The notes under the pieces: model-generated
Databases searched by the model: none
What the model was told of the DNA's origin: nothing
Seen by the model: only the letters and a program-made list of their open reading frames with translations
Made by a program: the position numbers and the translations under genes
Source of the DNA: Cliona cf. orientalis
Taxonomy: Eukaryota > Porifera > Demospongiae > Clionaida > Clionaidae
Length of the DNA: 64,000 nucleotides
Assembly: GCA_963930775.1 (NCBI GenBank)
Contig: OZ005694.1
Coordinates: forward strand, 3,782,001 to 3,846,000
Direction of reading: 5' to 3'
Shown: positions 36,401 to 47,900 of the stretch, piece after piece
Layout: each line of letters starts with the position of its first letter
Position numbering within the stretch: position 1 is the stretch's first letter

Positions 36401-37336
36401 TATTACTCCGTTCATAATATATACTGCTCCTCCAAGACCACTACATGATAGGTTGACAAAGCGAATATTTGCACTGGTTGTGATGTTAAGACAAGATTGA
36501 ATTCCTATATGAGTGGTTTTAAGTAATACTGCAGTGCCATTTGAAGTATTAACATTTATGGCTCCTGTATGACTGTCAGTAAAACTTACATTCCCTGTTA
36601 GTGTGATATGACTGGAAAAGGCCTTTATGATGGAACCTATCCTGTGTCTGTAAGACTGAAACATGCTGTTACTTACAATGACACCAGCACTCATATTACT
36701 CACAAGAAAGCAGTTCTTCTTGAATATGCATTTTTCCAGTGAAGCCTGAGAACCACTACCTAAAATATTAATGAAGGATAATATTTTTTCTGTGTCTGGA
36801 TAGCCATAGAGATCTGAATTCTTCACAGAAATGAGACCATTTTCCAGCGTTATTGAAGGACAGTGAATTGTCAAGGTAGAAATCGTCACAAAGCTAACAT
36901 TGAAATAGTGAATAGTGGTACACTTGAAGCTGCCTTTTGGTGTTACAGATAGCATATTAACAATTGTATTGTCCTTAGAATCTATTGCTCCTTTCATGGT
37001 AAATGAGTGGAGATCTTGTATGGTCAAGTCTTTTGTATAGTTGTGGGCTCCACACAAGAATATTAGTGTTACATTGACATACCTTGGTGTAAAGAGCTTG
37101 CTGCTATGCTCCACTAAGTAGTTCATCGTGTGACATAGCTGATTGGGAGGGCAGCTGCTACTACTTCCAGGACAAGAACTTATTGGTTCTGTTGGTAGCA
37201 CATGGTAGACAGCACACTTCCTGGGCTCAGGTAGAATGCAAATGGTCACAGTGAAGATAAAGATGATAAAGGTGGTTTGCATCCTGAATGTTTGTACCTC
37301 CAAGAAATAGTATACTATGCCATGGGAAAAAAACAT
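33458..37336 (-). CDS. Beta-helix repeat adhesion-type protein with multi-pass C-terminus
   Basis: One uninterrupted frame of 1292 codons. The Met at 37282 (residue 19) is the better start, because MQTTFIIFIFTVTICILPEP is a signal peptide; the first 18 residues would bury it. The ectodomain begins with a Cys-rich segment (ISSCPGSSSSCPPNQLC). About 300-545 holds nine turns of a parallel beta-helix, each marked by GGA-[VIL]-[YW] (GGAVYIMNG, GGAVWLQDA, GGAIYFYYG, GGALYIIPS) with many N-glycosylation sites. A juxtamembrane Cys module follows (ASNRTGILCGSCMDNFSLAI, SSRCIECP), then from about residue 905 roughly eight or nine hydrophobic segments and an acidic cytoplasmic tail. The layout recalls large uncharacterised sponge and cnidarian surface proteins with polymorphic-outer-membrane-like repeats. 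Ligand and function are unknown. Intronless, unlike most neighbours. Confidence 0.85.
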   Translation of the reverse strand: MFFSHGIVYYFLEVQTFRMQTTFIIFIFTVTICILPEPRKCAVYHVLPTEPISSCPGSSSSCPPNQLCHTMNYLVEHSSKLFTPRYVNVTLIFLCGAHNYTKDLTIQDLHSFTMKGAIDSKDNTIVNMLSVTPKGSFKCTTIHYFNVSFVTISTLTIHCPSITLENGLISVKNSDLYGYPDTEKILSFINILGSGSQASLEKCIFKKNCFLVSNMSAGVIVSNSMFQSYRHRIGSIIKAFSSHITLTGNVSFTDSHTGAINVNTSNGTAVLLKTTHIGIQSCLNITTSANIRFVNLSCSGLGGAVYIMNGVINVGAKANVVFLQNIAHWSGGAVWLQDATMNISVNSTVVFAHNSAPRYNGGTIWLYNGLLNIDTNASVTLRDSSAYDQGGAIQLVYGALNIKNNARVIISHSYAPRGGALYLYSSIIHVDRFANILFYNNTATQGGAIYFYYGFLYINTHCIVQFAKNSAQLEGGAIYIKAANHSASTVTVDNSTKLLFSDNFALQGGALYIIPSSFAIEARFQSSIEFVTNRAIDVGGAIYSGLQTAAPCIFSVNDYSAEISFIENSANRSVGHHIYGSSIRSSKCDKMHILLDNERGKPYCLHQSESYEHINFSFKPALNQTLSSISSFPWRVCLCDSNGRPQCANFSLIFPSVTIYRGETFTISVHVVGYNFGTTTGSVYSSLNYPTSHLKRSQNHQLVSSNEMCTSLKYTVYTKESKELLQLQTSVLPLSAYSARRDSNFAQYKSNIHRDISDYTSHVQLGCISEDLLTTPVFINITLLPDCPLGLTLKDDSTNCTCYAILTDNDFNCWIQNKSGFLQWTTSVWVNATFSENQSNGIIYNRFCPANYCKSGNKTVNIGDDPSKQCASNRTGILCGSCMDNFSLAIGSSRCIECPRNNHNLSLVIAFVTAGFFLVFFILAINLTVTQGLINGLIFYSNIMWAFKAILFPSELQENFRLLFLQVFIAWLNLDFGIETCFFIGLNAYWKMWLQFLFPFYIWAIAGIIIVACRYSSRLTNLIGSRAVPLLATLFLLSYIKLLHTIMDATSVAVIAQYPQNTSYAVWYLDGNLRHCQHPHIYLFIAAIATFLFLWLPYTLLLLFIQPLRRVSHLRPLKWINKLAPVYDAYLSPLKYKHQYWFGTMLLVRGVLLIILTVTSTTYPEFNVLLLSVTIAFLLSFMSIISIYRKRNVRVSESITLMNLIVVSTGVLYKWEDIKSKTLLLEVSIWFAFVQFCVIIVWSLIKPCFNTNWWHKRETICEEITHERIEDPELDPLIDLPRDSTTTVIKFY

Positions 37337-37704
37337 TCCAATGTGTGATATTGTGACTGTTACATGTAACTCAGTTTATTGCCTGCGATAGTTCAATGCA
37401 TATTAACCATGCTATAAGGACTAGGCATGGGAAAACACCAGCATAGGGATTCATTAATTATCGTATCCCTTCTGTCCTATCAGAATTATTAATATACATA
37501 ATTATGGTGCCGTCACTAAATCGAATTTTATTAACGATAAAGTAAATATTATTGTAGGAAAAATGAATAATGTGGATACTGTTTCATGACAGATGTTGCG
37601 CACAACAGTTTGGGCAACATCATTCAGAAGTCTCAGTGAACGATGATAATATACAAGTCATTATGAGTCGCTATGAGAGACACAGAGGTCCACACAAACT
37701 GAAT

Positions 37705-37879
37705 TACCATAGTGTCCCCGTGGGTGCTTAAACGTAATTATAACTCACGATTTTGGCCCACATGGATGCTTACCCGGGATCAAAATCCCATACATTTGTA
37801 AAGAAGCTACAGTGGCCTCTTGAAATGTGGTACATGGGTACTTACCCGGGAGTTGGCGCTTGCCCAGGACACTATAGTA
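37705..37879. mobile_element. 175-bp MITE, TACCGT family 2, copy 2
   Basis: Ends are TACCATAGTGTCCCCGTGGG and GGACACTATAGTA. The interior matches copy 3 (CTCACGATTTTGGCC, CATACATTTGTA, GAAGCT). Short ORFs over it are chance frames. Confidence 0.8.
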
Positions 37880-38031
37880 CCTGCTTACAAGACTCAGTAA
37901 TTAAGGATACTATCAGACAACATACTCTTTATAGAACCATATTATTGCTTGAAAATAGGTTGTGGGATGCATCTTGTCTGTCATATGATTTGCCTAGTGA
38001 CAATTATTTAAGAGTAAAGTGAGGTTTATAC

Positions 38032-38415
38032 CTGGGCTCAATCAAATTTTTGTATGGCTTGTTGAGTGGCTTCTTCTTGCTTGCTACAAAGAGTCCTCCA
38101 TTGGCGACTCCAAGGATGTCAAACAAAGTGAGCTCCTTCCACGAAGAGAGATGGCAGCCACAAGTCTATGGTTGTCCTTGACTCTATGATCCACCAAGTA
38201 TAATTGTACATTGACCGTCGCCCTTCTTGGTGGACATCGATTTTTTGGTGGCAATAGGCGTCAAATATGGTTTTCTATCTTTGGAATTTTTACAGCGGCC
38301 ACATGGCTATAGTATTGCTGAACTCCTGAGCTCTATTGCGACATCTAAAATCTTCAATTGTTCTTGGCTTGAGCCGGTCTGGTCCTTTGATTTCACCAGC
38401 TGTAGAAAGTCTGAT
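38032..38415 (-). pseudogene. Possible decayed coding fragment, unidentified
   Basis: One minus-strand frame over about 128 codons has only three stops and protein-like composition (SDFLQLVKSKDQTGSSQEQL; SWKELTLFDILGVANGGLFV). I do not recognise the family, and the evidence is composition only. It lies in a repeat-rich gap and may be transposon-derived. Confidence 0.25.
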
Positions 38416-38466
38416 ACATGATGAAAGAATACATACACAAGGGTTATAATAGTATTAAGCTTGATT

Positions 38467-38469
<3 letters not shown>

Positions 38470-38501
<32 letters not shown>
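38470..38501. repeat. 32-base poly(G) tract
   Basis: An unbroken run of 32 G on the plus strand. It could form G-quadruplexes, and its length in the assembly may be inexact. Shorter G or C runs of about 14-18 occur at 26126, 43441, 46242 and 60461. Confidence 0.95.
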
Positions 38502-38502
<1 letters not shown>

Positions 38503-38580
38503 GCAGTAGCCTAGTTCCCTTGTTCCCCCTGGTTCCTACTCCACTGATATCCAATCAATAATGCTTTGCATGACTAAATT

Positions 38581-39025
38581 GTGACTGCATGCAGCAGGGA
38601 ATGATTACACACACTCACAAAAAGTATTAAACGTATACAACCATACACAGTGACACACATATTTTATAATACAGATGCACATTGTACTTATTAAACTGGA
38701 GTACATGAAATACATGGTCAAGTAATTTTATCCATGGTCAAGTGCACCCCTGGCCCAATTACCTGATGATCCCCTAGCTTTCATGTCATGATTCATCATC
38801 ATCATGTGACTGCATGCAGCAGGGAATGATTACACACACTCACAAAAAGTATTAAACGTATACAACCATACACAGTGACACACATATTTTATAATACAGA
38901 TGCACATTGTACTTATTAAACTGGAGTACATGAAATACATGGTCAAGTAATTTTATCCATGGTCAAGTGCACCCCTGGCCCAATTACCTGATGATCCCCT
39001 AGCTTTCATGTCATGATTCATCATG
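38581..39025. repeat. Tandem duplication, two copies of 225 bp
   Basis: The unit starts GTGACTGCATGCAGCAGGGA at 38581 and again at 38806, and runs to TCATGTCATGATTCATCAT in both copies. The copies look identical or nearly so by eye. No coding capacity. Confidence 0.92.
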
Positions 39026-39654
39026 TTCATAATTTAGGCTACCCTATATAATTATGATCACTACACTCATGCTCATCCTACTTCCAATTATTTTCCTTGC
39101 AAAAGCGCAAGTGAAAGGAAAAGAGGGTGGCTAGCCACCCTGTCCACCCCCACAGGTTGTAAAATCACTCACCAGATATCATAACCTGTGGACCAGCTGT
39201 AATTATGCAAGATTTAATTAGGGCCAGGGAGACCACCTGCACGTGACTGAAATTAACATTCCAGCATGAGCTCATGAGATGTTGAGGCCGAGGGAAGACC
39301 TACAGACGCAAATGTTAACTTTTTACGAGCAATAGATCGAGCCTGACAACGCGGACTGAAAGATCAATGAGGTATTAAAACAACTGCATGCTTAGTTTAG
39401 ACTTTAATACGTTGCATATTGGTGTTTGTGATATCTAAGGTCTTGGTGACTCATGGTACGCTATCCATATATTATATAAATCTATGACCTATCCGACCTG
39501 CTTTCACTGCATTTTGCTGTATTAATAAAACTTAAAGAGTAGATGAGTCTGTGCACCAAGGGTTTTGCACTATAGTAAGTTACTTGATTTAGATCAGAAT
39601 CTTAGATACAATTTTTATATACTCGTTTAATAGGGTTGACATAATTATTAGTTT

Positions 39655-39990
39655 CGTGCCCAGCCCCCTTCATGCGCGCACGCGCGAGAAAGGGTCTGGG
39701 GAATTGTGCGCATCCAGCGTGTCCCATGCCCGGTGGAATGCGTGACGTGTGCAGGACGTAGTCAATAATTGAATGTTTTTGGTCAACGTGCCATGTGCAT
39801 TGCAGCTCTGAACATTACTAACATCACGAGTGCGTGAAATGAAGTACATTCCGTACGTTCTTGAGCTGTCATGTGCCACGTATTGCAATCTGATTGAATT
39901 CCTAAATGGGGACAAGCCGGATGTGCACGATTCCCCAGACCCTCTCTCTCTCCCCGGGTACGTAGGAGAGGCTGGGTATGAGACAACTTT
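39655..39990. mobile_element. ~335-bp MITE related to the 10952-11864 element
   Basis: The left end GTGCCCAGCCCCCTTCATGC continues to AAAGGGTCTGGGG. It pairs with the right end (TTCCCCAGACCCTCTCTC and GAGGCTGGGTATGAGAC). The order CCCAGCCCC, CGCACGCG, GGGTCTGG is the same as in the TIRs of the larger element. No genes inside; the opposed short ORFs are chance frames. Confidence 0.7.
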
Positions 39991-40411
39991 TGTATTAAAT
40001 TGCATGATACTTTTTTAACAACCATCAAACTTTATTGTGAATTAAACGGTACAACAAAAATAAAGATAAATCCCAGATCTCAAGGTTGATACACCTGTGT
40101 GACTTATGGGGCATAATGTGATACTAAAGATGAAAAATACAGCATGTGTAATGCAGGTAAGACTGCATGTGAGGTTAATTGTTCAGGAGTGATTGGAACG
40201 TCCCTTAAAATGACTTGAAAACCACAGATTATAATATTATGTGTACTTTCTTTGCAGCTAAATCCAGAATTGAACTTGCTTCCTTCTTTGTCGAGCTGAC
40301 AATTCCTCATAACCCCCTCGATAGAATATACATGTATGTACCAACAAGCTCTAAGCAATCTGAAAAGTAAGGGTTTTATGGGAGAACTGTATACAATCGA
40401 AATAGGAACCC

Positions 40412-40965
40412 TTGACCATTGCCTTCCTACATACCTCACAGACATCCCCCTCCCTCATGAGGGTGACAGCATTCTGCTTGATGACGATGTCGGGGCGAGC
40501 TGAGGTGATGAGAATTGAGTACCATGGGGGTTATCTGAGGCTCTCATTCTTAGTAGATCTGTGTAAAGCACCATATCAGGCTCTAGATGATCGTAGAGTC
40601 CCCTCACCAAGCTCTTGTAGGGCACAGTCATGCCTCCAGGTGTATGTCTATCCTGCTGGAGGGCTTCTGGGCAATTAGAGAAGATGTGGTGGATAGTTGG
40701 TTATTTGCTCCCACAAAGAGAGCAGGTGAAACCCCACCTTCTTTCTCAAATTGAGTGGTGTTGGTAGAGTGCCTGTGCCAGCTCTGAGAAGAAATGGCAG
40801 CTGCCCACTAGAGAGACCCTGCTGCATGTACTCTTCCACACATTGTTTGCGTTCTCTGGTTCGACCACTTCAAGAGCCTTTGATTGGACAAATGGTTACA
40901 TTCCAACTTCTTGTGTGTTTCACTCGACCACTCCTTAAACTAGAGCTCTAGCTGTAGAGCATATA
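40412..40965 (-). mobile_element. 3' fragment of a second LINE-type retrotransposon
   Basis: Minus-strand frames read CVEEYMQQGLSSGQLPFLL, then RAGTGTLPTPLNLRK (about 40740-40850), TCSLCG with TIHHIFSNCPEALQQ (about 40660-40730, a CCHC-like zinc motif), and ITSARPDIVIKQNAVTLM (about 40455-40510). These match the region after the RT of certain sponge and cnidarian LINE ORFs. Several frameshifts and a stop after the CxxC show it is dead. It is a different lineage from the remnant at 8566-9775, which ends differently. Confidence 0.75.
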
Positions 40966-41270
40966 CCCCGCGTGCTCTGTAGTCACTATATTGAAACACT
41001 CTGCGGCATATTTTATGACTTAACAACCCTTTCCAACACTGAGCTTGTCACATTAGCATACGATTATGCTAAAAGAGTGGGTGTGGTCGATAAACCACAG
41101 GTATACTGAACAGAAAATGCACGATTTATAGCACTAGTAAGCCTTTTTGAGCACTTCGAAGCACGTACCGATATTTACTGATTGGTTAATGTTGTGCTTA
41201 CAGCACGCACAGATGCGTAGAACGCGAGATCTGGCGATTTTCGTGCCGATGACAACAGACAGACAAACCG
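40938..41270. repeat. Dispersed ~340-bp repeat, copy 1
   Basis: It shares ordered segments with 46645-46990: CTAGAGCTCT, GGTCGATAAACCACAGG, CATACTGAACAGAAAATGCAC (here TATACTG...), GATCTGGCGATT and GACAGACA. The end CTAGAGCTCTGTAGAGCACA also occurs inverted near 15795-15825. Non-coding. Confidence 0.75.
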
Positions 41271-41916
41271 AATGATCTTAACATCTATTAACAGTACATG
41301 CTCACAGAGTATAGTGCTGTAGTTTATGCACAAATAGCAGTTCGCACATGTCATGTGCAGATGGAAGTGGCCTGCTATTATTGCATAGGCCACACCCCTC
41401 ACTGCAAGCAGCTGTTTAAACTAAGTGTGCAATGGCAACGTTCTTGCTGTATTCGAACATTGCTACTGGACTATTGACAGGTATGTCAAAGAACAGACCT
41501 CGCCTCTCACTTCGCTTGATGCTCGGTGGCTAGTGCTAGCGCCTGCTCAGCAGGCCTCTCAAAGCACGTGGCGCTTTCATGCTGATCGTTCGACAATGCA
41601 TCGATCTCTAGCTAGCTCTATGGCCTGAGGCATTCTTCTTTGTGCACACGGCCCTACAGTTCTGATCAATCCTGAGCCTTGTAGTGTGGACTTTCTCTTC
41701 ACCCGTGCGTGCTGCGCGTTCATAGCAATCGGGCGCATCCAAGACGCGTATCCATGCCCTCATGTAATGACACTGACTATATAAGAAAATTAATTGTCTG
41801 AAAAATAGTTTTTGTTTGTATATAGTATAATTATTATCTGGAGTCCATAATGTTATAATGTACTTGTGTATGAAAACGTTATTATGTTTATGCAGATAGT
41901 CCTATACTGATGAGTC

Positions 41917-44900
41917 ATGAACTCAGAAGATAGGCTTGGAGCTCATGATAATGCACGTAGGTGACTACTTAATCTGAGTTTGTACTAAAGCACATTGTGA
42001 CAGTATGCAGCACATCAATAAATATCTTTATCATCATAATTTGTGGAGTGCTACATGTACATGTACCTCTTTGATATCGTGACTATTTCGTGTCTAAAAT
42101 ATTTTGTGCGATAATTTTTTGCATTAAATAATTTTCTGACAAATGGCCCTGTACTGCATTATCGTTTACAATGCACATTTATTTTCGCGCATTTAATTTT
42201 TACATAAGCCAGGCTCTCCGAAAATACTTTAACAACGAAATATTTGCAGTTTACAGCACTTACGATTGTAATGTTTAGGACCTAGGTGTTGGTGTACACT
42301 TTTCAAGCGTGGTTAAATGTGTGTATGATAAGTATCATGATTATATTCTGTAGCAATAAATTTATGGCTAGTTTTGAGTACAATTTTGAAGTGCATTTTA
42401 CCATTGTCGTTCTGAAATTTCTTCTGTTAGCTAATTAATACATTACTGATACTGGAGGCATAGTGGTTTTTGGCTTAAATGAGGTGATCAGAATCATCAT
42501 CATGTTTTAGTTTCTGTGTGTTTCATATATCATATTAATAGTATAGTGACTGCTATCACAATACATTACTCCCTTAGGCAAGAGTACAGATTACAGCTGT
42601 AATTGTGCTTTTACTCTGTAGTTAGTACCAGTACTTCTGCTTTAGCCTAGATCAAATTCTATACTATTGTCAAATAATCACACACTTTAATTCTCGTATA
42701 ATTAGGGCGGCAATAGTGCTCTTACTTGTATGAGTATCGTCAGTAATAGCACGAGCGATACCTCAGTTTGTGTTTTTCTTTTGTTTTAGCACCAGATTTG
42801 CGAAAAGTGATTAATGAACTTGGTTCAGTGGTGAGCAAGTGGTTTCAAATTGGAATTCAGTTGGGTATCGGTGAAAGCAGGCTTCATCAGATTGAAGCTG
42901 ACCATCGTACTGCTGACAGGTGCTTGTCAGAAGTCATCATCTTCTGGTTGAATGGAAATACAAATGCTGACGTAACTTGGGAGTCGTTGATTACAGCACT
43001 GGAGGCATCAGGTGTTAATGAGAAAGGACTGGCCAAAAGCTTGATCCAGAAATATGGAATTAATACAAAGAGTGAGTAATTGAGATTTACTTGAATTTAT
43101 ACTTATTTCTGATACTCACAGGAGAGATTTTTGATCTTGTCTCTTCTGTTGATTTACCTGAAGCAAAACGAAGAAAAGTGGAAATTGATACTGAATTGCC
43201 ACTCATTGACAAAGGTTTATATAAATATGTTCTATAGTACCACCAAACTACCCGAATTACACCATACATTTGTAGCAAAGATATTTGCTTGCTTTGAGGG
43301 TATGTGCATGCATCCTTGAGAAGCCCTACTTACATGCTACTAGCTGTCATACATGTACGTGTAGCTTGCAGGTAGATACATGTACAATGTCATGTATAGT
43401 GAGGTTCGAGAGATAGTGTAATAATAATCCCGTGATTACGCCCCCCCCCCCCCCCCATTTGTGCATAGCCTCGTACCCAGGCTCTAGGCTAACTAACATT
43501 GGGGCAAAAGTGGGGAGGGGGCTTATTCGCGGGATCGTTACATTCCGCGTGACGACCATTACCGACCGTTGAATGCCACATGGGCATGCGATCTCTGTAC
43601 TTTCTCTGGCTGTTTAATTGGAAAAACTCGAGAAAAACGACAAGTATGACACAAATAGCTAGTTGCTAGCTGTAGCTACTGTTTATATTGGCTTATAGAC
43701 TCGATTTACAGTCCCTCTCCGTGTATAGCTACAGATCCCGGTTAGGCTATACGGTTTGCCGTGCACGAGGGTTACATGTATACAGTAATAGTTTCGTGTG
43801 TATGTGTCTGTCTGTCTGTCTTTTACCAAGCTAGCACCTACATAATATTTTCAAGTCCAAAGTGCAGTGCTATAAGGTTACTTTTGGCATAATTTCCAAA
43901 GGCACAATTTGTGTGGATTTAGCCAAAAACGCTTTTAATTTATTCACCAGTTTTGGCATCATTTGCTGATTCTAAGCTTCTTAGCTAGTGGCAACACGGT
44001 ATGGTGTATACATACGAACCCTTGGTTCTTGCGTTGTAGGGTTAACAATAATCGTTGACGCTGGTCACCGTTGCCTTCCTTGCTCCCTGCAATGGCAAGC
44101 TTTCGACAGATGAAGCCAACGATAGTGGCTTCTTTTCAACTTTAAGGTTATTTATGGTTAACTAGAGATCCAACTACTAGTAGACGGCTGGCTCATCATT
44201 ATCTCGTGGACCAGACCACTCCCTCCACAGCGCTGGATGTATTGCATCACCAGCACGCAGGAGGGATGCAATACCGTCAATTTTGTTGTTAAACTGTTTT
44301 TGAATAGCTTGGCTTACATTAAATGCGCGAAATATGTGTGCAATTTAATGATAATGTGGTACAGGGTCATTTGTCTGAAAATTAATAAATATCGCATGAA
44401 ATATTTTGGACACCAAAGATTTACGGTACTAGGCATCCATGCAGTCCTGTGGAGGGAGTGGTCTGGTCCATGAGACTAGGCTCGTCACTGATTAGAGCAT
44501 ATAGTGGCAGCATACATAAATTATTTATGGTGGCATATAACCTTCTTGACTTTTAATAGTAGACTGCTGATTTGGCGTGGCACTACTGCCCACTGCATAT
44601 GGGTACCGTATGACGGATAATTTTGTGGGGTGCTAATTTTCATTATTTTCGCGATTGACTTGGCAGTCATGCACCCTCGAAAATTAATGCCTACTGTAAC
44701 AGTAATATGTGAGTCCATGATGATGGGCGTGGCCACAAACATTGTGGCAGCACAGCCAACACTTCCCAGTATTAGCAAGCAACAGTAGCCATTGTCATCC
44801 AGCTTATGGCGTCTTCAACACTAATATTCTTCTATCTCATGCTATTTGTCCAAGTTTCTGTAGGTATGGCTTAGTAATAAAGAAGATCACGAGCATGTGT

Positions 44901-47900
44901 ATCGATTACATCATTGTTTGTGCAGCAGTGCCACGCCCCTGGACGGGTTGCTGTCACGAAATTTAAAACCACGAAAATTAATTTTGAGGGCCTTTTCAGA
45001 CTTTACACGAAAATTAGCCCCCACGAAAATTACCCACCATACGGTATTTCACAATCACATGCCATGTACATTCTTGTGGTACCCTTTGACTCTCTAGCTA
45101 GTACATGTATGTCTTCTCCTTTACTCTACCCCTGCTTGAAGTGTTTTACTAGAGGGCTTCAAATTTATCATTATCTGTTTTTATACACACAGCACAAGAT
45201 CATGAAATATCTACATGTAACACAGTTTCTGAAAGGAAAGGTGATACGACTTCCACCAAGCTTTGCCTCACTTTTCCTTGCCTTGATCTGAAAAATATGG
45301 CAAAAGATGAGAAGGAGAAGCTTCACCAAAGACTCTATTCAGATTCCGTTAACATGATGTGTAAATTTCAGGAACTCTTTTCATCAACAACGAAGTCATT
45401 AAAGGAGCGCAAAATTCAGAAAACAGAGCTTCTATGTCACTTAGTGGGCATGGGTCCAATGAAACCCACTTATAATGATTTAAGCCTCCCACCATTCAGG
45501 TGCCAGCTTCCAGGACTTAAATCGGCCAAGAATTCTGATGATGTAATGTTAGTTATTGGCTACTATTGTTCTTTTTTTGACATACAAATGTTGGAGTGCA
45601 TTATTAACAAAGTTGGAGCTGAGCAGGATAAGAAAAATCTTTCCCAATATATGGAAGAATTTAATCAGTACGCTCAACGCCATGTATTCGAATGTCCATC
45701 TGATATTGGCAAAGTTAGTAAAGAAGAACATGTTAATATGTTTGTGATTCTAGATGAAACTTATGATAAGTGTACTGTCAGCCGATTACAACTATTCGTT
45801 GTTAAGCTTCGAGACATCCTCAATATTTCTCCGGGTGACGGGCTTAAACTTTGTCAAATCACTCCCGGCAGCTTGAGACTTATGTTTCAACTTCCTGCTT
45901 GTGTTGCTAATCACATATTTCCACTATCCAGTGAGCAAGAAGCAGCACTAGCTTGTGAGGGTGTGTATAAGCTGTGGCTCATTTACCAGAGAAAAAAGAG
46001 GTATGGACACTATAATAGCCACATTATGTGCAAATTTGTGCACGTAGTGCTTGCAAGTGTACAAATTTTGGATAAAAGGAAGTCAGATTGTTGAATTTAT
46101 GGATCTAGTATGACCATAATATCTTCTTCATTTTGAACAGGAAAAGGAGGAAACCGCTACAGAATCTTCTAGTAGTAAGTTCAATAATAAATAACGCATG
46201 TCTCAGTGGCGTAGGAAACGAGGAGGCTCCAGGGACTGGCGCCCCCCCCCCCTTGGACTGACATAGCCTCGTACCCAGGCCCTTTCTCCTGAGGTGTTTC
46301 TCCTCCTCCTCAAAGGGCCTGGGTACGAGGCTATGTCAGTCCATGTTCTCAGAGTAGCAAACCCTTGGGAAATTCTCTTAGCCGAGTATTATTATAACAC
46401 AGATTTCTTACCTGGCCTGATTAGGAATAAAATGTGCCTCAATAGCTGCCAAATCTATTCTACTCGACCTACAGTTCGTTTTTTCATTGAGATAGCAGCC
46501 TCGATCATGCAAAAATGGGCGTAGTTTGACACAAAGTAGGCGCGGTCATAAAATTTGAGTGCGCTTCGCGTGCAATTGTATATTCAGCCCCCCAATCTTC
46601 AGCATCTTCCTACGCCTATGTGTCTTTGTAAATCCTATTGTGAAACTAGAGCTCTGTAGAGCACATACCCCTGCGCACTCTGTAGCCGCTGTAGCGTAGT
46701 ATTGCATGCAGAGCTATTTTATGACTCGATGATCCTTTCCAAGACTGAGCTTGAGCATGCACAGTCGTATCAGCACATGCCAATACAGTGGGTATGGTCG
46801 ATAAACCACAGGCATACTGAACAGAAAATGCACAATTTGTAGCTCTAATAAGCCAAAGTGCGTACAAACCAGTTTTTCACCGATATCTACCGATTGGTTA
46901 TACTTACAGCACGCATAAATGCCTAGAACGCAAGATCTGGCGATTATTGTACCAACGTCAACGACAACAACGACAGACATATAAACCGATTGCTTTGCCC
47001 CTTGCGCATGCGTGCGGGATAATTATACTCATGTATGCATGAATGAATATACATGTAAGCAACTGGTGTAATGTACGTATTTTGTGTCCTTGAAGTTAAA
47101 GTGCTTCAGGTCCCCCTCCTTACATGGTATCGGGGGAATGGCAAGATACAACAGTGGCATCATCAGTCATTGCCACAGAATAAATAAGCAATAGTACTAA
47201 TGTTTTCCTCATCGCTACCATTGCAGAGTATATAATTGCTGCTCCCTTATCAGTACCTACCTCATTCTCTCCTCCTTTTCTAGGAAGGGTTTCTGCTTGG
47301 AGCCAGCATTTGCACAACAAGGGCTGAAACTCCGCTCTGCAGTGATGATACAGTGGAATCTCACTTAGCAGTCACTTAGTAAAGCAGTCAGCTTGCTTAT
47401 AGCAGGCAGCATGCAAGGTCCCCAAAAATTTACCAATGCACACAGTACATTGATGCACTTGTTACTATGGATAGCGGCCAGACCAGTGGTCCCAATAGCT
47501 ACAAAGATGGCTATACCTTGTCGAAAGTAGCGGTCAGCCCCATCAAGTTGTATCTCAGCCTTACAATAGAGTATAGCAAGAGTCTTTGGTCTTGGCTTTT
47601 CACAACAAAAAAGGCCAGGTACAAAGTTAATCTGTATCTGTAGACGTGGTGATCTAAATACAATAAAATTGAAATTTCATTGAAATGGGAGGAGCTCAAC
47701 ATGCTTGTATGCAACTCAGTAAAGCAGCCACCTCAATAATTATAGCAGCCAGCATACTCTGATCCCAAGCTATTAAGGTGACCGTTGTAACAAGGTTTCA
47801 CTGTAATATTGTGGCCCTCGCTCTGACTTTCCTCTCAATATATTAATTGCCCAGCACCTTTGCACGAGGCAACTTCACATCTGATTTTGTATGGCCATGC

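Noticed and set aside
40104-40445. 113-residue minus-strand frame
   Set aside because: It lies beyond the recognisable LINE tail and shows no LINE motif or other feature.
43800-43825. TGTCTGTCTGTCTGTC run as a possible functional satellite
   Set aside because: Only about four units; an ordinary short microsatellite.
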